In this document: positions 49,647 to 57,691 of the stretch, one piece after another
Numbering within the stretch: the stretch's first letter is position 1
Layout: each line of letters starts with the position of its first letter
NCBI GenBank assembly: GCA_028284905.1
Contig: JANQQU010000056.1
Span: 62,001 to 126,000 of the forward strand
DNA from: Calditrichia bacterium
GTDB lineage: Bacteria; Calditrichota; Calditrichia; RBG-13-44-9; J075
DNA length: 64,000 nt
Direction of reading: 5' to 3'
Position numbers and translations under genes: made by a program
The notes under the pieces: model-generated
Seen by the model: only the letters and a program-made list of their open reading frames with translations
Told to the model about the DNA's origin: nothing
Database searches by the model: none

Positions 49647-50735
49647 ATGAGTAATGCGGAAAAATGGATTGATCGCCCTACAGCGATTCGGGATGGAGAA
49701 GCACTGGATACGAAAAAATTATCGGCCTACCTGCAAACAAAACTGGATGGTTTTAATGGCGAGGTTGTTGTTGAACAATTCCCCAGCGGTTTTTCAAATC
49801 TGACTTACCTGGTAAAAATTGATTCGGATGAATATGTGCTGAGACGTCCTCCCTTTGGCGCCAATATTAAATCCGCCCACGACATGTCCCGCGAATACAA
49901 CATTCTCTCCAAATTATCCCCTGTATACCCAAAAGCGCCGGCGCCGTTATTGTACTGTGATGATGAAGCAGTAATAGGCGCACCATTTTACATGATGGAC
50001 CGGGTGAAAGGAATGATTCTCCGTGGACGGATGCCCGCGGAAATGCAGCCCTCACCGGAAGAGATGAGCGCGATTGCCGATGCTTTTGTGGCAAGTTTTG
50101 CCGAACTTCATAAGGTTGACTTCAAGAATGCCGGATTGGGAGATTTAGGTCGACCAGAGGGATATATTGCCCGTCAGGTGGGGGGCTGGAGCGCCCGATA
50201 TGAAAAGGCGCAAACTGATGATGTTCCAACAATGCAGCAAACTGCAAAATGGCTGCAGGAGAATCAACCGAAGGATGGCAGTGCATCACTCATCCACAAT
50301 GATTTTAAGTATGATAATATCGTGCTGGATGCGACAGATAAGAAATCTGTGATTGCTATTCTCGATTGGGAAATGGCAACATTGGGCGATCCGTTAATGG
50401 ATTTAGGAAGCACGCTCGGTTACTGGATCGATCCGGCAGACCCGCCGGGTATTCGCCAAATGGCCCTGAGCCCAACCTTACTTCCGGGTAATCCCTCCCG
50501 TGCTGAACTGCTGGAAAAATATGCCCAGCTCAGCGGACGTTCTGTGGAGAATGCTGTTTTTTACTATGCTTTTGGCCTTTTTAAAATTGCAGTAATTGTT
50601 CAGCAAATTTATGCCCGTTATAAAAAAGGGTATACAAAGGATAAGCGTTTTGCTGATCTCATCGAAGGTGTTCGTGGACTAAGTTTGATGGCCTGGCAGG
50701 CGATTCAGAAGGATCGCATTGATCGTTTGTTTTAG
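49647..50735 (+). CDS. APH-family kinase, ACAD10/11 kinase-like (LvaA-like)
   Basis: This 362-residue kinase-fold protein shows FPSGFSNLTYLVKI (nucleotide loop), EYVLRRPP (Lys replaced by Arg-rich strand), SLIHNDFKYDNIVLD (catalytic loop, Asp base) and AILDWEMATLGDPLMDLG. The LDWE-x-x-TLGDP form is diagnostic of the kinase domain of mammalian ACAD10/11 and bacterial LvaA, which phosphorylate the 4-hydroxyl of hydroxyacyl-CoA. With the dehydrogenase at 47449 it would form that two-step catabolic system. Start ATG has weak SD. A palindromic repeat follows its stop. Confidence 0.85.
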   Translation: MSNAEKWIDRPTAIRDGEALDTKKLSAYLQTKLDGFNGEVVVEQFPSGFSNLTYLVKIDSDEYVLRRPPFGANIKSAHDMSREYNILSKLSPVYPKAPAPLLYCDDEAVIGAPFYMMDRVKGMILRGRMPAEMQPSPEEMSAIADAFVASFAELHKVDFKNAGLGDLGRPEGYIARQVGGWSARYEKAQTDDVPTMQQTAKWLQENQPKDGSASLIHNDFKYDNIVLDATDKKSVIAILDWEMATLGDPLMDLGSTLGYWIDPADPPGIRQMALSPTLLPGNPSRAELLEKYAQLSGRSVENAVFYYAFGLFKIAVIVQQIYARYKKGYTKDKRFADLIEGVRGLSLMAWQAIQKDRIDRLF

Positions 50736-50750
50736 TTTTTATGTTGCAGG

Positions 50751-50902
50751 GTTCGAAACAGAGTTTCGAAAGCAATTGCGTTCCCAAACGGAAGGGGGTG
50801 CCTCTATTTATTCAGCTTAAAATACTATTCAAGCAATCTACTTCTTGTTACCAAACTCCAGTTTGGGAATGCACTAACGATCGAAACTCTGTTTCGAGTT
50901 CC
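50751..50902. repeat. Nested palindromic element between convergent genes
   Basis: Outer arms GTTCGAAACAGAGTTTCGA (50751-50769) and TCGAAACTCTGTTTCGAGTT (50881-50900) pair, as do GCGTTCCCAAAC (50778-50789) and GTTTGGGAATGC (50861-50872). It lies between convergent genes and may serve as a bidirectional terminator as well as a dispersed repeat. Confidence 0.75.
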
Positions 50903-50916
50903 GGCAGTATAGGAAA

Positions 50917-53346
50917 TCAATTGAGTTTCGTTAAGCTGCCATCGAAACGGTAAATATTCCCCGCCTCGGTATCAAATACAATTTCTTGATCTTTATAACG
51001 CAAGCGGCACTGCTTGCCGGCTGTTGAAAGTATTTCTACTGCCGTTAACCTGCCATCATTCCATCTAATGGACAACTCAAATCCACCCCGGGCGCGTATG
51101 CCGGATACCGATCCGCTCGGCCAGGCATTCGGTAAAGCCGGTAATAAATGAACGTTGTCCTCGTGAGACTGCAAAAGCATCTCAATAACCCCGGCAGCAC
51201 CGCCAAAATTGCCGTCAATTTGAAATGGGGGATGCGCATCGAATAAATTGGGGTAGGTGCCTCCACCACCGGAATACTGGGTTTTTTCCGCTGCATCCGG
51301 TTCCACGTAAGAAAGTAATTCCCGAAACATTTTATAGGCGCGATTACCATCATGGAGCCTCGCCCAGAGGTTGATCCTCCAACCTTTCGACCAACCGGTG
51401 GTTTCATCTCCCTTTATTTCCAGAGATTTACGGCAGGCCGCCGCCAGCGCCGGTGTTTTCTCCGGGGTGATGTGGTGACCGGGATGCAATCCAAATAAAT
51501 GCGACTGATGGCGATGCTGTGGGTCGGCATCTTCCCAGTCATGATACCATTCCTGCAAATGCCCCCTGCTGCCAACCTGATACGGATAAAGCCGATCCAG
51601 GGCATTCTGCAAGCTCTCCTGGAATGCCGTATCGATATCCAAAACTTTTGCCGCTTCGATGGTTTGCTGAAAGCATTCCCGGATCATTGCCAGATCGGAT
51701 GTCGCGCCGTATAACGTTGCGCCTTTATAACCATCCGGTGTTAGATAGAGGTTTTCCGGGGAAGTGGAAGGAGACGTTGTCAGATTACCCTGTTTGTCCT
51801 CTATCAGCCAGGCGAGGCAAAATTCCGCAGCACCTTTCATCAACGGATAGGCTTCTGTTTTTAAAAATTCAAGGTCGCCGTTGTATAGGTAGTGTTCCCA
51901 GAGATGGGTGACATGCCAGGGGCCGGCCATATTCCAGCAAGCCCAAACCGGATGTCCCTTTCCGAAATCGCCGACCGGATTGCTCATCGCCCAGATATCG
52001 GAATTATGACAGGCCACCCATCCCTGCTCAATCCCGTAAAAAGTTCTTGCTGTAATTTTTCCCGTTGTCGCCAGATTGCCGATAAAACTCAAAAACGGTC
52101 GGTGCATTTCCGGAAGATTGGCAGATTCCGCCAACCAGTAATTCTCCTGCACATTGATATTCATTGTGTAATTACTGCTCCAGGGCGGACGCATATACGG
52201 ATTCCAGATGCCCTGCAAATTAGCCGGAACGCCATCCGTGCGGGAACTGGCAATCATCAGATATCGCCCGAACTGGAAGTAGAGAATTTCCAGCGCATTA
52301 TCTTCGGCGCCATGGGTGTATTTCTTCAGCCGTTCATTGGTTGGCAGGTTTGTTACAGGCCTATCATCCAGCGTTAGAGAGACCCGGTTGAAAAAATGCT
52401 GATAGTCTTCAATATGATTCGTTACTAAGGTCTTATAAGATTCTGATAATGAACGGTTTAATTGGTTCTTTGCTATCAATTTATTATCGCGTCCTTCACG
52501 GGCGGGATCTTTGTCGAAACCATTAAAACTAGTTGCAATAGAAACATGTAACGTGGCTTCATTTGCGCCCGTGACACTGATGCTGGAATCATTAAAGGCA
52601 ACCTCTCCACCTTCTTGTTGAATTTGCAGATAAGTGGAAAACCGCGTGCCGCGTTGCTTATCAAATTGCACTGCATTGGGCATTTCCCCCCGATAGCTGG
52701 GCTCAGCATGAAAAGGGGCATAGCCATCAATCTGGAGCATTTCCTTGTCGTGTGAGGACTGGTATTTCAACAGGCTGCCAAACTTTACCCGAAAGTTCAG
52801 GCTTCCTTGCTGGCTGCTCTTCAATTTTATTATCATTATCTGCGCCGGGTGGGAAACGAAATATTCCCGGGTAAAATGAACACCGTCAACATCATAGCGA
52901 ACTTTGGCGATAGCCTGGCTGATATCCAGCTCACGATAATAATTTTCGGCGGCGCCGGAATGATCGAACTCGAGAAATAAAGTGCCCAGTGGCGCAAAAG
53001 ATTGGGAAAATTTCCCCTGAATATGTTTGTTCAGTTGATCCGCCAGTCGATAATCCTCATTCGCTAACGCTTCCCGAATTGCCGGAATATGTTTATGCGC
53101 ATCAGGATTCATATTGGGATCAACCGGTTCCCCGGCCCAGAGTGTCGCATCATTGAGGTAGATTTGATCTTTTTCTACAGCGCCAAACACCGAAGCGCCA
53201 ACTATCCCATTGCCCAGCACCAGCGTTTCCTCAAAATATTCTGCCGGGCGATCATACCACAGCTTCAACGCCGATTGGGAAAAAGCATCACTGCTGGTGA
53301 GGGTAAGTAAACTACTGAATAGTATCGCAAATACAGGCGTTTTCAT
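50917..53346 (-). CDS. Glycoside hydrolase family 95, alpha-L-fucosidase-like
   Basis: This 809-residue secreted enzyme carries a signal peptide at residues 1-23 (PVFAILFSSLLTLTSSDAFS). The N-terminal GH95 domain starts LKLWYDRPAEYFEETLVLGNG and continues with LNDATLWAGEP. The (alpha/alpha)6 catalytic part contains LQGIWNPYMRPPWSSNYTMN, NVQENYWLAESANLPE, HPVWACWNMAGPWHVTHLWE and DGNFGGAAGVIEMLLQSH, all family hallmarks. It should remove terminal alpha-1,2-L-fucose (or L-galactose) from glycans in the periplasm or outside. It is near the sugar catabolic group at 40536-47173 but on a separate transcription unit, so a shared substrate is possible though not shown. Confidence 0.93.
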   Translation of the reverse strand: MKTPVFAILFSSLLTLTSSDAFSQSALKLWYDRPAEYFEETLVLGNGIVGASVFGAVEKDQIYLNDATLWAGEPVDPNMNPDAHKHIPAIREALANEDYRLADQLNKHIQGKFSQSFAPLGTLFLEFDHSGAAENYYRELDISQAIAKVRYDVDGVHFTREYFVSHPAQIMIIKLKSSQQGSLNFRVKFGSLLKYQSSHDKEMLQIDGYAPFHAEPSYRGEMPNAVQFDKQRGTRFSTYLQIQQEGGEVAFNDSSISVTGANEATLHVSIATSFNGFDKDPAREGRDNKLIAKNQLNRSLSESYKTLVTNHIEDYQHFFNRVSLTLDDRPVTNLPTNERLKKYTHGAEDNALEILYFQFGRYLMIASSRTDGVPANLQGIWNPYMRPPWSSNYTMNINVQENYWLAESANLPEMHRPFLSFIGNLATTGKITARTFYGIEQGWVACHNSDIWAMSNPVGDFGKGHPVWACWNMAGPWHVTHLWEHYLYNGDLEFLKTEAYPLMKGAAEFCLAWLIEDKQGNLTTSPSTSPENLYLTPDGYKGATLYGATSDLAMIRECFQQTIEAAKVLDIDTAFQESLQNALDRLYPYQVGSRGHLQEWYHDWEDADPQHRHQSHLFGLHPGHHITPEKTPALAAACRKSLEIKGDETTGWSKGWRINLWARLHDGNRAYKMFRELLSYVEPDAAEKTQYSGGGGTYPNLFDAHPPFQIDGNFGGAAGVIEMLLQSHEDNVHLLPALPNAWPSGSVSGIRARGGFELSIRWNDGRLTAVEILSTAGKQCRLRYKDQEIVFDTEAGNIYRFDGSLTKLN

Positions 53347-53362
53347 AGAGAACCTTTTTGGG

Positions 53363-53447
53363 AGTTCAAAGTTCAGAGTTTAAAGTTCAAAGTTTTTGTC
53401 TTAAGCAACTCTGAACCCTGAACTCTGAACTCTGAACTCTGAACTTA
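53363..53447. repeat. Heptamer-based inverted repeat between maf and GH95 genes
   Basis: Three to four CTCTGAA units (53409-53442) face a complementary AGTTCAAAGTTCAGAGTTT arm (53363-53381). The arrangement can fold as a hairpin at the 3' end of the Maf gene, and the seven-base unit is like the GAATTCG heptamers inside the NRPS gene at 8753. Probable terminator for Maf and a length-variable microsatellite. Confidence 0.7.
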
Positions 53448-53450
53448 AAA

Positions 53451-54044
53451 TTATATTTTCAAGTTTTTTAGGCGTTGATAAACCCTGGCAATAGGGAATC
53501 CCATCACATTGAAATAGGACCCATCTATCTTTTCAATCAGGCTGGCGCCGTAACCCTGAATACCATAGGCACCAGCTTTATCCATCGGTTCTCCGGTGGC
53601 AACGTAGGCGGCGATCTCAGCGGGGGAGAGGGGATAAAAGGTGACATTGGTGATGTCATGATCGACAATTATCTCGTGAGCACTGCGCAGGCAAAATGCA
53701 GTAATTACCTGATGGTTGTCGCCGCTGAGCAGTTCCAATGTGCGGATGGCATCAGTAACATCTTTCGGCTTACCGAAAATAGTTCTCTCTTTGACAACGA
53801 TGGTATCGGCAGAAATCAGGAGATCGGCATTGCAACGCTCCCAAACCCAATCGCCTTTGATCTGCGCGCTTTTTCGCACAAAATCAATTTCATCAGTATA
53901 GCTGGTAGGATTCTCATCTACTTCTGCCGGAATAACTTCGAAGTGTAGTCCGGCTGTGCGTAACAGCTCCTGGCGACGGGGAGATTGGCTGGCCAGAACG
54001 ATTTGTTTGTTTTCCAGGCTTAACAATTTGTGTATAAATGGCAT
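53451..54044 (-). CDS. maf: Maf-like nucleotide pyrophosphatase
   Basis: The 197-residue product begins IVLASQSPRRQELLRTAG, the Maf signature, followed by EVDENPTSY, LLISADTIVV, GKPKDVTDA and DKAGAYGIQGYGASLIEKIDGSYFNVMGFP. Members (YhdE type) hydrolyse dTTP/UTP or modified nucleotides to monophosphates, housecleaning the pool, and act in the cytosol. Length and motifs are complete. The start ATG at 54042-54044 has a weak SD. It lies 61 bp from the caspase-STAND gene and before GH95, apparently housekeeping without link to either. Confidence 0.92.
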   Translation of the reverse strand: MPFIHKLLSLENKQIVLASQSPRRQELLRTAGLHFEVIPAEVDENPTSYTDEIDFVRKSAQIKGDWVWERCNADLLISADTIVVKERTIFGKPKDVTDAIRTLELLSGDNHQVITAFCLRSAHEIIVDHDITNVTFYPLSPAEIAAYVATGEPMDKAGAYGIQGYGASLIEKIDGSYFNVMGFPIARVYQRLKNLKI

Positions 54045-54105
54045 ATTAAATCATCTCATAAAATAGTAAATGTTTTTTCCGATTCTTGGCGAATTTATAG
54101 GTCTG

Positions 54106-57057
54106 CTACTGATAATATAAGGGGAGTTTCGGCGGATTCTCAAACCAGGCTTTATCGTAAGTTTTTAACAAAAGATCGAGGATCTCTTTAAATTCTCTTT
54201 TGGTGCCATCGATATCCCGCCGGGTCCAAAATCCCAGGGATACCACCCAAAACCAGTAAGGATTAATCTCCTTCGGTATGCCGCCAAGTTCACCAATCTC
54301 ACTCATCTTTGACCAAAGATGGTATCCAAACTTATTTTCAAAAAACAGACCACCGCTTTTCGATTGCCGGAATCCTGACTGAAGATCGTTTAAATATTCC
54401 ACTTTAGTCGTTTCCAGCAATGTCGGTAGTTTATCTAGCTGTTGATAGGTGAGATAGTAGACTCTCGCCATGTTTTGTACGAATAGATCGTAAAATGGTT
54501 GTGTTAGCATGCGTAAAGGTTCGCTTTTACTCGCTGGAATCATATGCGCTTTCGCCCATGAGACAAATTCCGGATTATAATAACCGAAATTGTTGGCATG
54601 TAAATTCAAATCTTGCTGATGCGGGCCGCTAACAAATACCGGCATAGCGGAGAGGACCTGTGCTTTACTCAAGTTCATCAGCAGCTTTAGTTGGTTGTAG
54701 ATTTCTCTACCACCTTTTGTGCCGGTATTATGGGTTGGCTGAAGCAATGTGCCTGTCTTCCAGCTCGCTTCGATAACTTCATATACCATCTGTTGCTGTG
54801 CCTGATGAATTTCATCTTCCAGACGGCGTTTTTCCGCCGCTTCCTCCTGGCTACGGAAGCGTTCCTGGGCACGTAATCCCAAACTCATATTGATAAATGC
54901 CTGCTCTCGCGCATTAAAACGATTCTCCGGATGTGATAATTGTTTTGCCAATAAATCCAGTTGGGGATGATCGACCCACAATTTAAACCCTTCTTCCAGC
55001 GCTTTCGGCTTATTGGCATCTGCGGTAAGTTCATTTTGCAAAGCCATCTCATCAGCATTCTCTGAGATCCATTGTTTTGCCACAGGCCAGGCGGTTAACA
55101 AGGCTTTGTGTACCGGTTCGATATACCCTTTACCACAGACAATAAGTGCATTGGCATTCATGTCGGCGATTACTTTTTTCGCGCGTAATGTTTCCTGCTC
55201 GTCGATATAGATGAGTTCATCAAGATTCACGCGGCGATGCTCAATGTCATTACCGGCCTTCTCCACCATGCGCAGGATTATTTTGCGCATCATTTCCTGC
55301 GCTTCCGGGGGAATAGTATTATACAGTTGATCCGCCTGGGTAGCCAACGCACCAAAAACACCACCGATATTTTCATAATCCGCTAATTTTAGGGCGCGGT
55401 CCCGCCGTCCGCTGCTGCGATACTTCTCATAAAGATCGCGAAGGATTCGGGCGGTTAAAGTTAAAGCACCGGGAGAATGATGCACGTTGCCAATGATGGT
55501 GTCTACCATTTCCGGAGGTTCGAAGATCATTACTTCCTGTTCCGTTGGCATCAATACAATTTGATGGAGTTCTTCCAGACTTAAGCGGGGGATTTGATAA
55601 TAGGCATTATTGAGAAAACCCGCCAGAGCAGTATCCTTTAAGCGGCCAGCAAAATCCACCCGAACAGTAATAATTATCGATATTTCATCGGCGGTAGATA
55701 TATCCAGTAATGCCTGTAAAATACTGTTAAATTGCGCACTGGCATCTGGATTCTTGCAGACTGAATAAAGTTCTTCATACTGGTCGATAAGCAATATATT
55801 CATTTCTTCGCTGATATCATGAAAGAGTGCTCTGGCGATTTCTTCCGCCGAAATGTTTTTGTCGGTGATTGTATTCGCGTGTGCCGGGAATGCATCCGAT
55901 AGCGCTTTCAGTGGATGCTCGCCCGGTTGTATCACCGGTAAAATCTGAAAGCCTTGCCCACGAAGGGCGGGAAATACGCCGGCCTTTACCAGAGAGGATT
56001 TCCCGCTGGCCGAATTCCCGCTAATGACGATTAAGGGCTGCGCTTTCAGTTTTTCGAGAATTTCTTTTACTATTTTCTCCCGTCCGTAAAACAGTTCGAC
56101 ATCCGCTTCTTCAAATGCAACTAAGCCTTTGTATGGACTTTTGTCCGGTGTGGGTGGGAGATTTAAGCGATGATTTGGATGAAGGAAGATGAATTCTCCC
56201 TTATCGTGTTTTGGTAAAGTAAAAATTCGTGGCGTTTGCCGATGATCCTTTTTCTCTGTTGCCGGCTCCAGACGATCACGGATGTAGGCATAAAGCTCCG
56301 TCGCGGTAATAACACCATCGCCCTGGCGGCTGGGCGGATTAATGTCCGCATCACCAACCAGTCCTTCAAAAAGTGCCAACGCAAAGGGGGAATGGGGCTT
56401 CTTCTGCCACGCCTCATACTCTTCCCGTTTGCTTTTAGTGATGATGCCACGTTGGCCGACCGTCTGCCCGGAAAGTTCATCCAATGCCTTCTGATCGGAT
56501 GCTGCCGATGTCAACACCTGCCAGGCCGGTTCGCGGATAAAGCGGTCGAAGCGTTCCTTGTAAAGCCTTTTTGGGGGTGCTCCACCAGCACGGAAACGGC
56601 TGGACCACTGGAAAGCACCGGAGAAGCAGCAGTCGAGAATTAACATGAGATGTTTGCAGGGAAGCTGATGAAGTGCCTTTTGGAGTTTGTCCATCGCTAC
56701 GTAGGTGTCCGCATCGCCATTGATGGCATCTGCAGGGATGAGGTATCCTGCCGGACCGTCCTCGCCATCCACAGCAACACCATGACCGGCAAAATAAAAA
56801 AAGACCCGATCTTTCGCTGTAACTGTTTCCGGCAAAGTTTTTTCGAGAAGCTCGATTAAATCCTGCCGGTGGGCATTCGTCAGTAGCGCGCCAATTTCAA
56901 AATGATGCTTTTCCCTGAGAAGTTCAGCGAGTTGCTCCGCATCGTTTACGGCTGTGCCGAGGGATGTTAATTGGCTATAATCGTCTATTCCGATTATGAA
57001 AGCAAGATTACGGGAAAAGGGAAGATCACTTTTTTGGGAACGAACAGCAGATGACAT
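54106..57057 (-). CDS. Caspase (peptidase C14) fused to STAND NTPase with unrecognised C-terminal region
   Basis: The product has 983 residues from the ATG at 57055-57057 (GAGAGG upstream; a TTG frame to 57075 is less likely). The caspase-like domain (about 15-290) has His92 in FFYFAGHGVA and Cys144 in LDCCFSGAF, a complete catalytic dyad. The linker SPYKGLVAFEEADVELFYGRE is the typical entry of nSTAND1 NTPases. Walker A is GNSASGKSS with Lys353, Walker B is ILLIDQYEEL with Asp425. A charged helix (RSQEEAAEKRRLEDEIHQAQ, about 740-770) leads to a C-terminal part of about 200 residues with aromatic-rich segments (YYLTYQQLDKLPTL, PYWFWVVSLGFW). WD40 or TPR repeats, the usual sensors, are absent. 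It is probably a cytosolic NLR-like switch that activates protease upon a signal, possibly in antiphage defence or programmed death. Confidence 0.88.
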   Translation of the reverse strand: MSSAVRSQKSDLPFSRNLAFIIGIDDYSQLTSLGTAVNDAEQLAELLREKHHFEIGALLTNAHRQDLIELLEKTLPETVTAKDRVFFYFAGHGVAVDGEDGPAGYLIPADAINGDADTYVAMDKLQKALHQLPCKHLMLILDCCFSGAFQWSSRFRAGGAPPKRLYKERFDRFIREPAWQVLTSAASDQKALDELSGQTVGQRGIITKSKREEYEAWQKKPHSPFALALFEGLVGDADINPPSRQGDGVITATELYAYIRDRLEPATEKKDHRQTPRIFTLPKHDKGEFIFLHPNHRLNLPPTPDKSPYKGLVAFEEADVELFYGREKIVKEILEKLKAQPLIVISGNSASGKSSLVKAGVFPALRGQGFQILPVIQPGEHPLKALSDAFPAHANTITDKNISAEEIARALFHDISEEMNILLIDQYEELYSVCKNPDASAQFNSILQALLDISTADEISIIITVRVDFAGRLKDTALAGFLNNAYYQIPRLSLEELHQIVLMPTEQEVMIFEPPEMVDTIIGNVHHSPGALTLTARILRDLYEKYRSSGRRDRALKLADYENIGGVFGALATQADQLYNTIPPEAQEMMRKIILRMVEKAGNDIEHRRVNLDELIYIDEQETLRAKKVIADMNANALIVCGKGYIEPVHKALLTAWPVAKQWISENADEMALQNELTADANKPKALEEGFKLWVDHPQLDLLAKQLSHPENRFNAREQAFINMSLGLRAQERFRSQEEAAEKRRLEDEIHQAQQQMVYEVIEASWKTGTLLQPTHNTGTKGGREIYNQLKLLMNLSKAQVLSAMPVFVSGPHQQDLNLHANNFGYYNPEFVSWAKAHMIPASKSEPLRMLTQPFYDLFVQNMARVYYLTYQQLDKLPTLLETTKVEYLNDLQSGFRQSKSGGLFFENKFGYHLWSKMSEIGELGGIPKEINPYWFWVVSLGFWTRRDIDGTKREFKEILDLLLKTYDKAWFENPPKLPLYYQ

Positions 57058-57175
57058 TGTCGCAAAACCTCTCAATCACTAAGGTTTATTTGATATTTGC
57101 TTTTCCTGTATATCTGATATACTAATTATCCGGCAAATAACAAAAGCTGGCGTTCTGCTAAATGTTTTCTCCGGG

Positions 57176-57526
57176 TTATCTGGCCAGCATCGGCCCCAGA
57201 CGTTTGCCGCCGAGAAGGTGCATATGAATATGATACACTTCCTGGCCACCATTGCGGTTGCAGTTCATAATTAACCGATAGCCATCTTCGGCAATGTTTT
57301 CCTGAGCTGCAATTTTTGCGGCAACGGTTAGCATACGGCCAAGTGCCGGTTCATCCGCTTCGCTCACATCGTTGACTGTCGGAATCAATTTATTCGGAAT
57401 TATCAGAATGTGCGTCGGGGCTTGCGGACTAATGTCCCGGAAAGCCGTTACCAGTTCATCCTGGTAAACAATGTCAGAAGGAATTTCTTTGCGGATAATT
57501 TTGCTAAAAATAGTTTCTGTGGCCAT
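57176..57526 (-). CDS. HIT family (HINT/PKCI-like) nucleotide hydrolase
   Basis: The 116-residue protein starts at ATG 57524-57526, with AAGGAG upstream; a longer frame to 57628 would add 34 unrelated residues. Motifs: [35 protein letters not shown] and the His triad [18 protein letters not shown]-type proteins hydrolyse purine nucleoside phosphoramidates. It is a single housekeeping gene in this context. Confidence is high because the length and start match the usual 110-120 residues. Confidence 0.92.
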   Translation of the reverse strand: MATETIFSKIIRKEIPSDIVYQDELVTAFRDISPQAPTHILIIPNKLIPTVNDVSEADEPALGRMLTVAAKIAAQENIAEDGYRLIMNCNRNGGQEVYHIHMHLLGGKRLGPMLAR

Positions 57527-57622
57527 AAATCGCTCCTTGTGAAGATATTGAGTTAACTCTGGGGAATATAATAAACAAGCGGGAATGATGAGAGATATTT
57601 TTCGGCAAGAATTCAAGTATAA

Positions 57623-57667
57623 GATCACATGGATGCCGGCTGAGGATCAACCAGTTACCATGTGATC
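57623..57667. terminator. Inverted repeat in 3' region of the S9 peptidase gene
   Basis: GATCACATGG (57623-57632) and CCATGTGATC (57658-57667) pair perfectly with a 25-base loop, between the S9 peptidase stop and the HIT upstream region. No clear U-run; it may be a terminator or mRNA-end hairpin. Confidence 0.45.
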
Positions 57668-57691
57668 GGAAGTTGCTTTACTATTAGGTGG

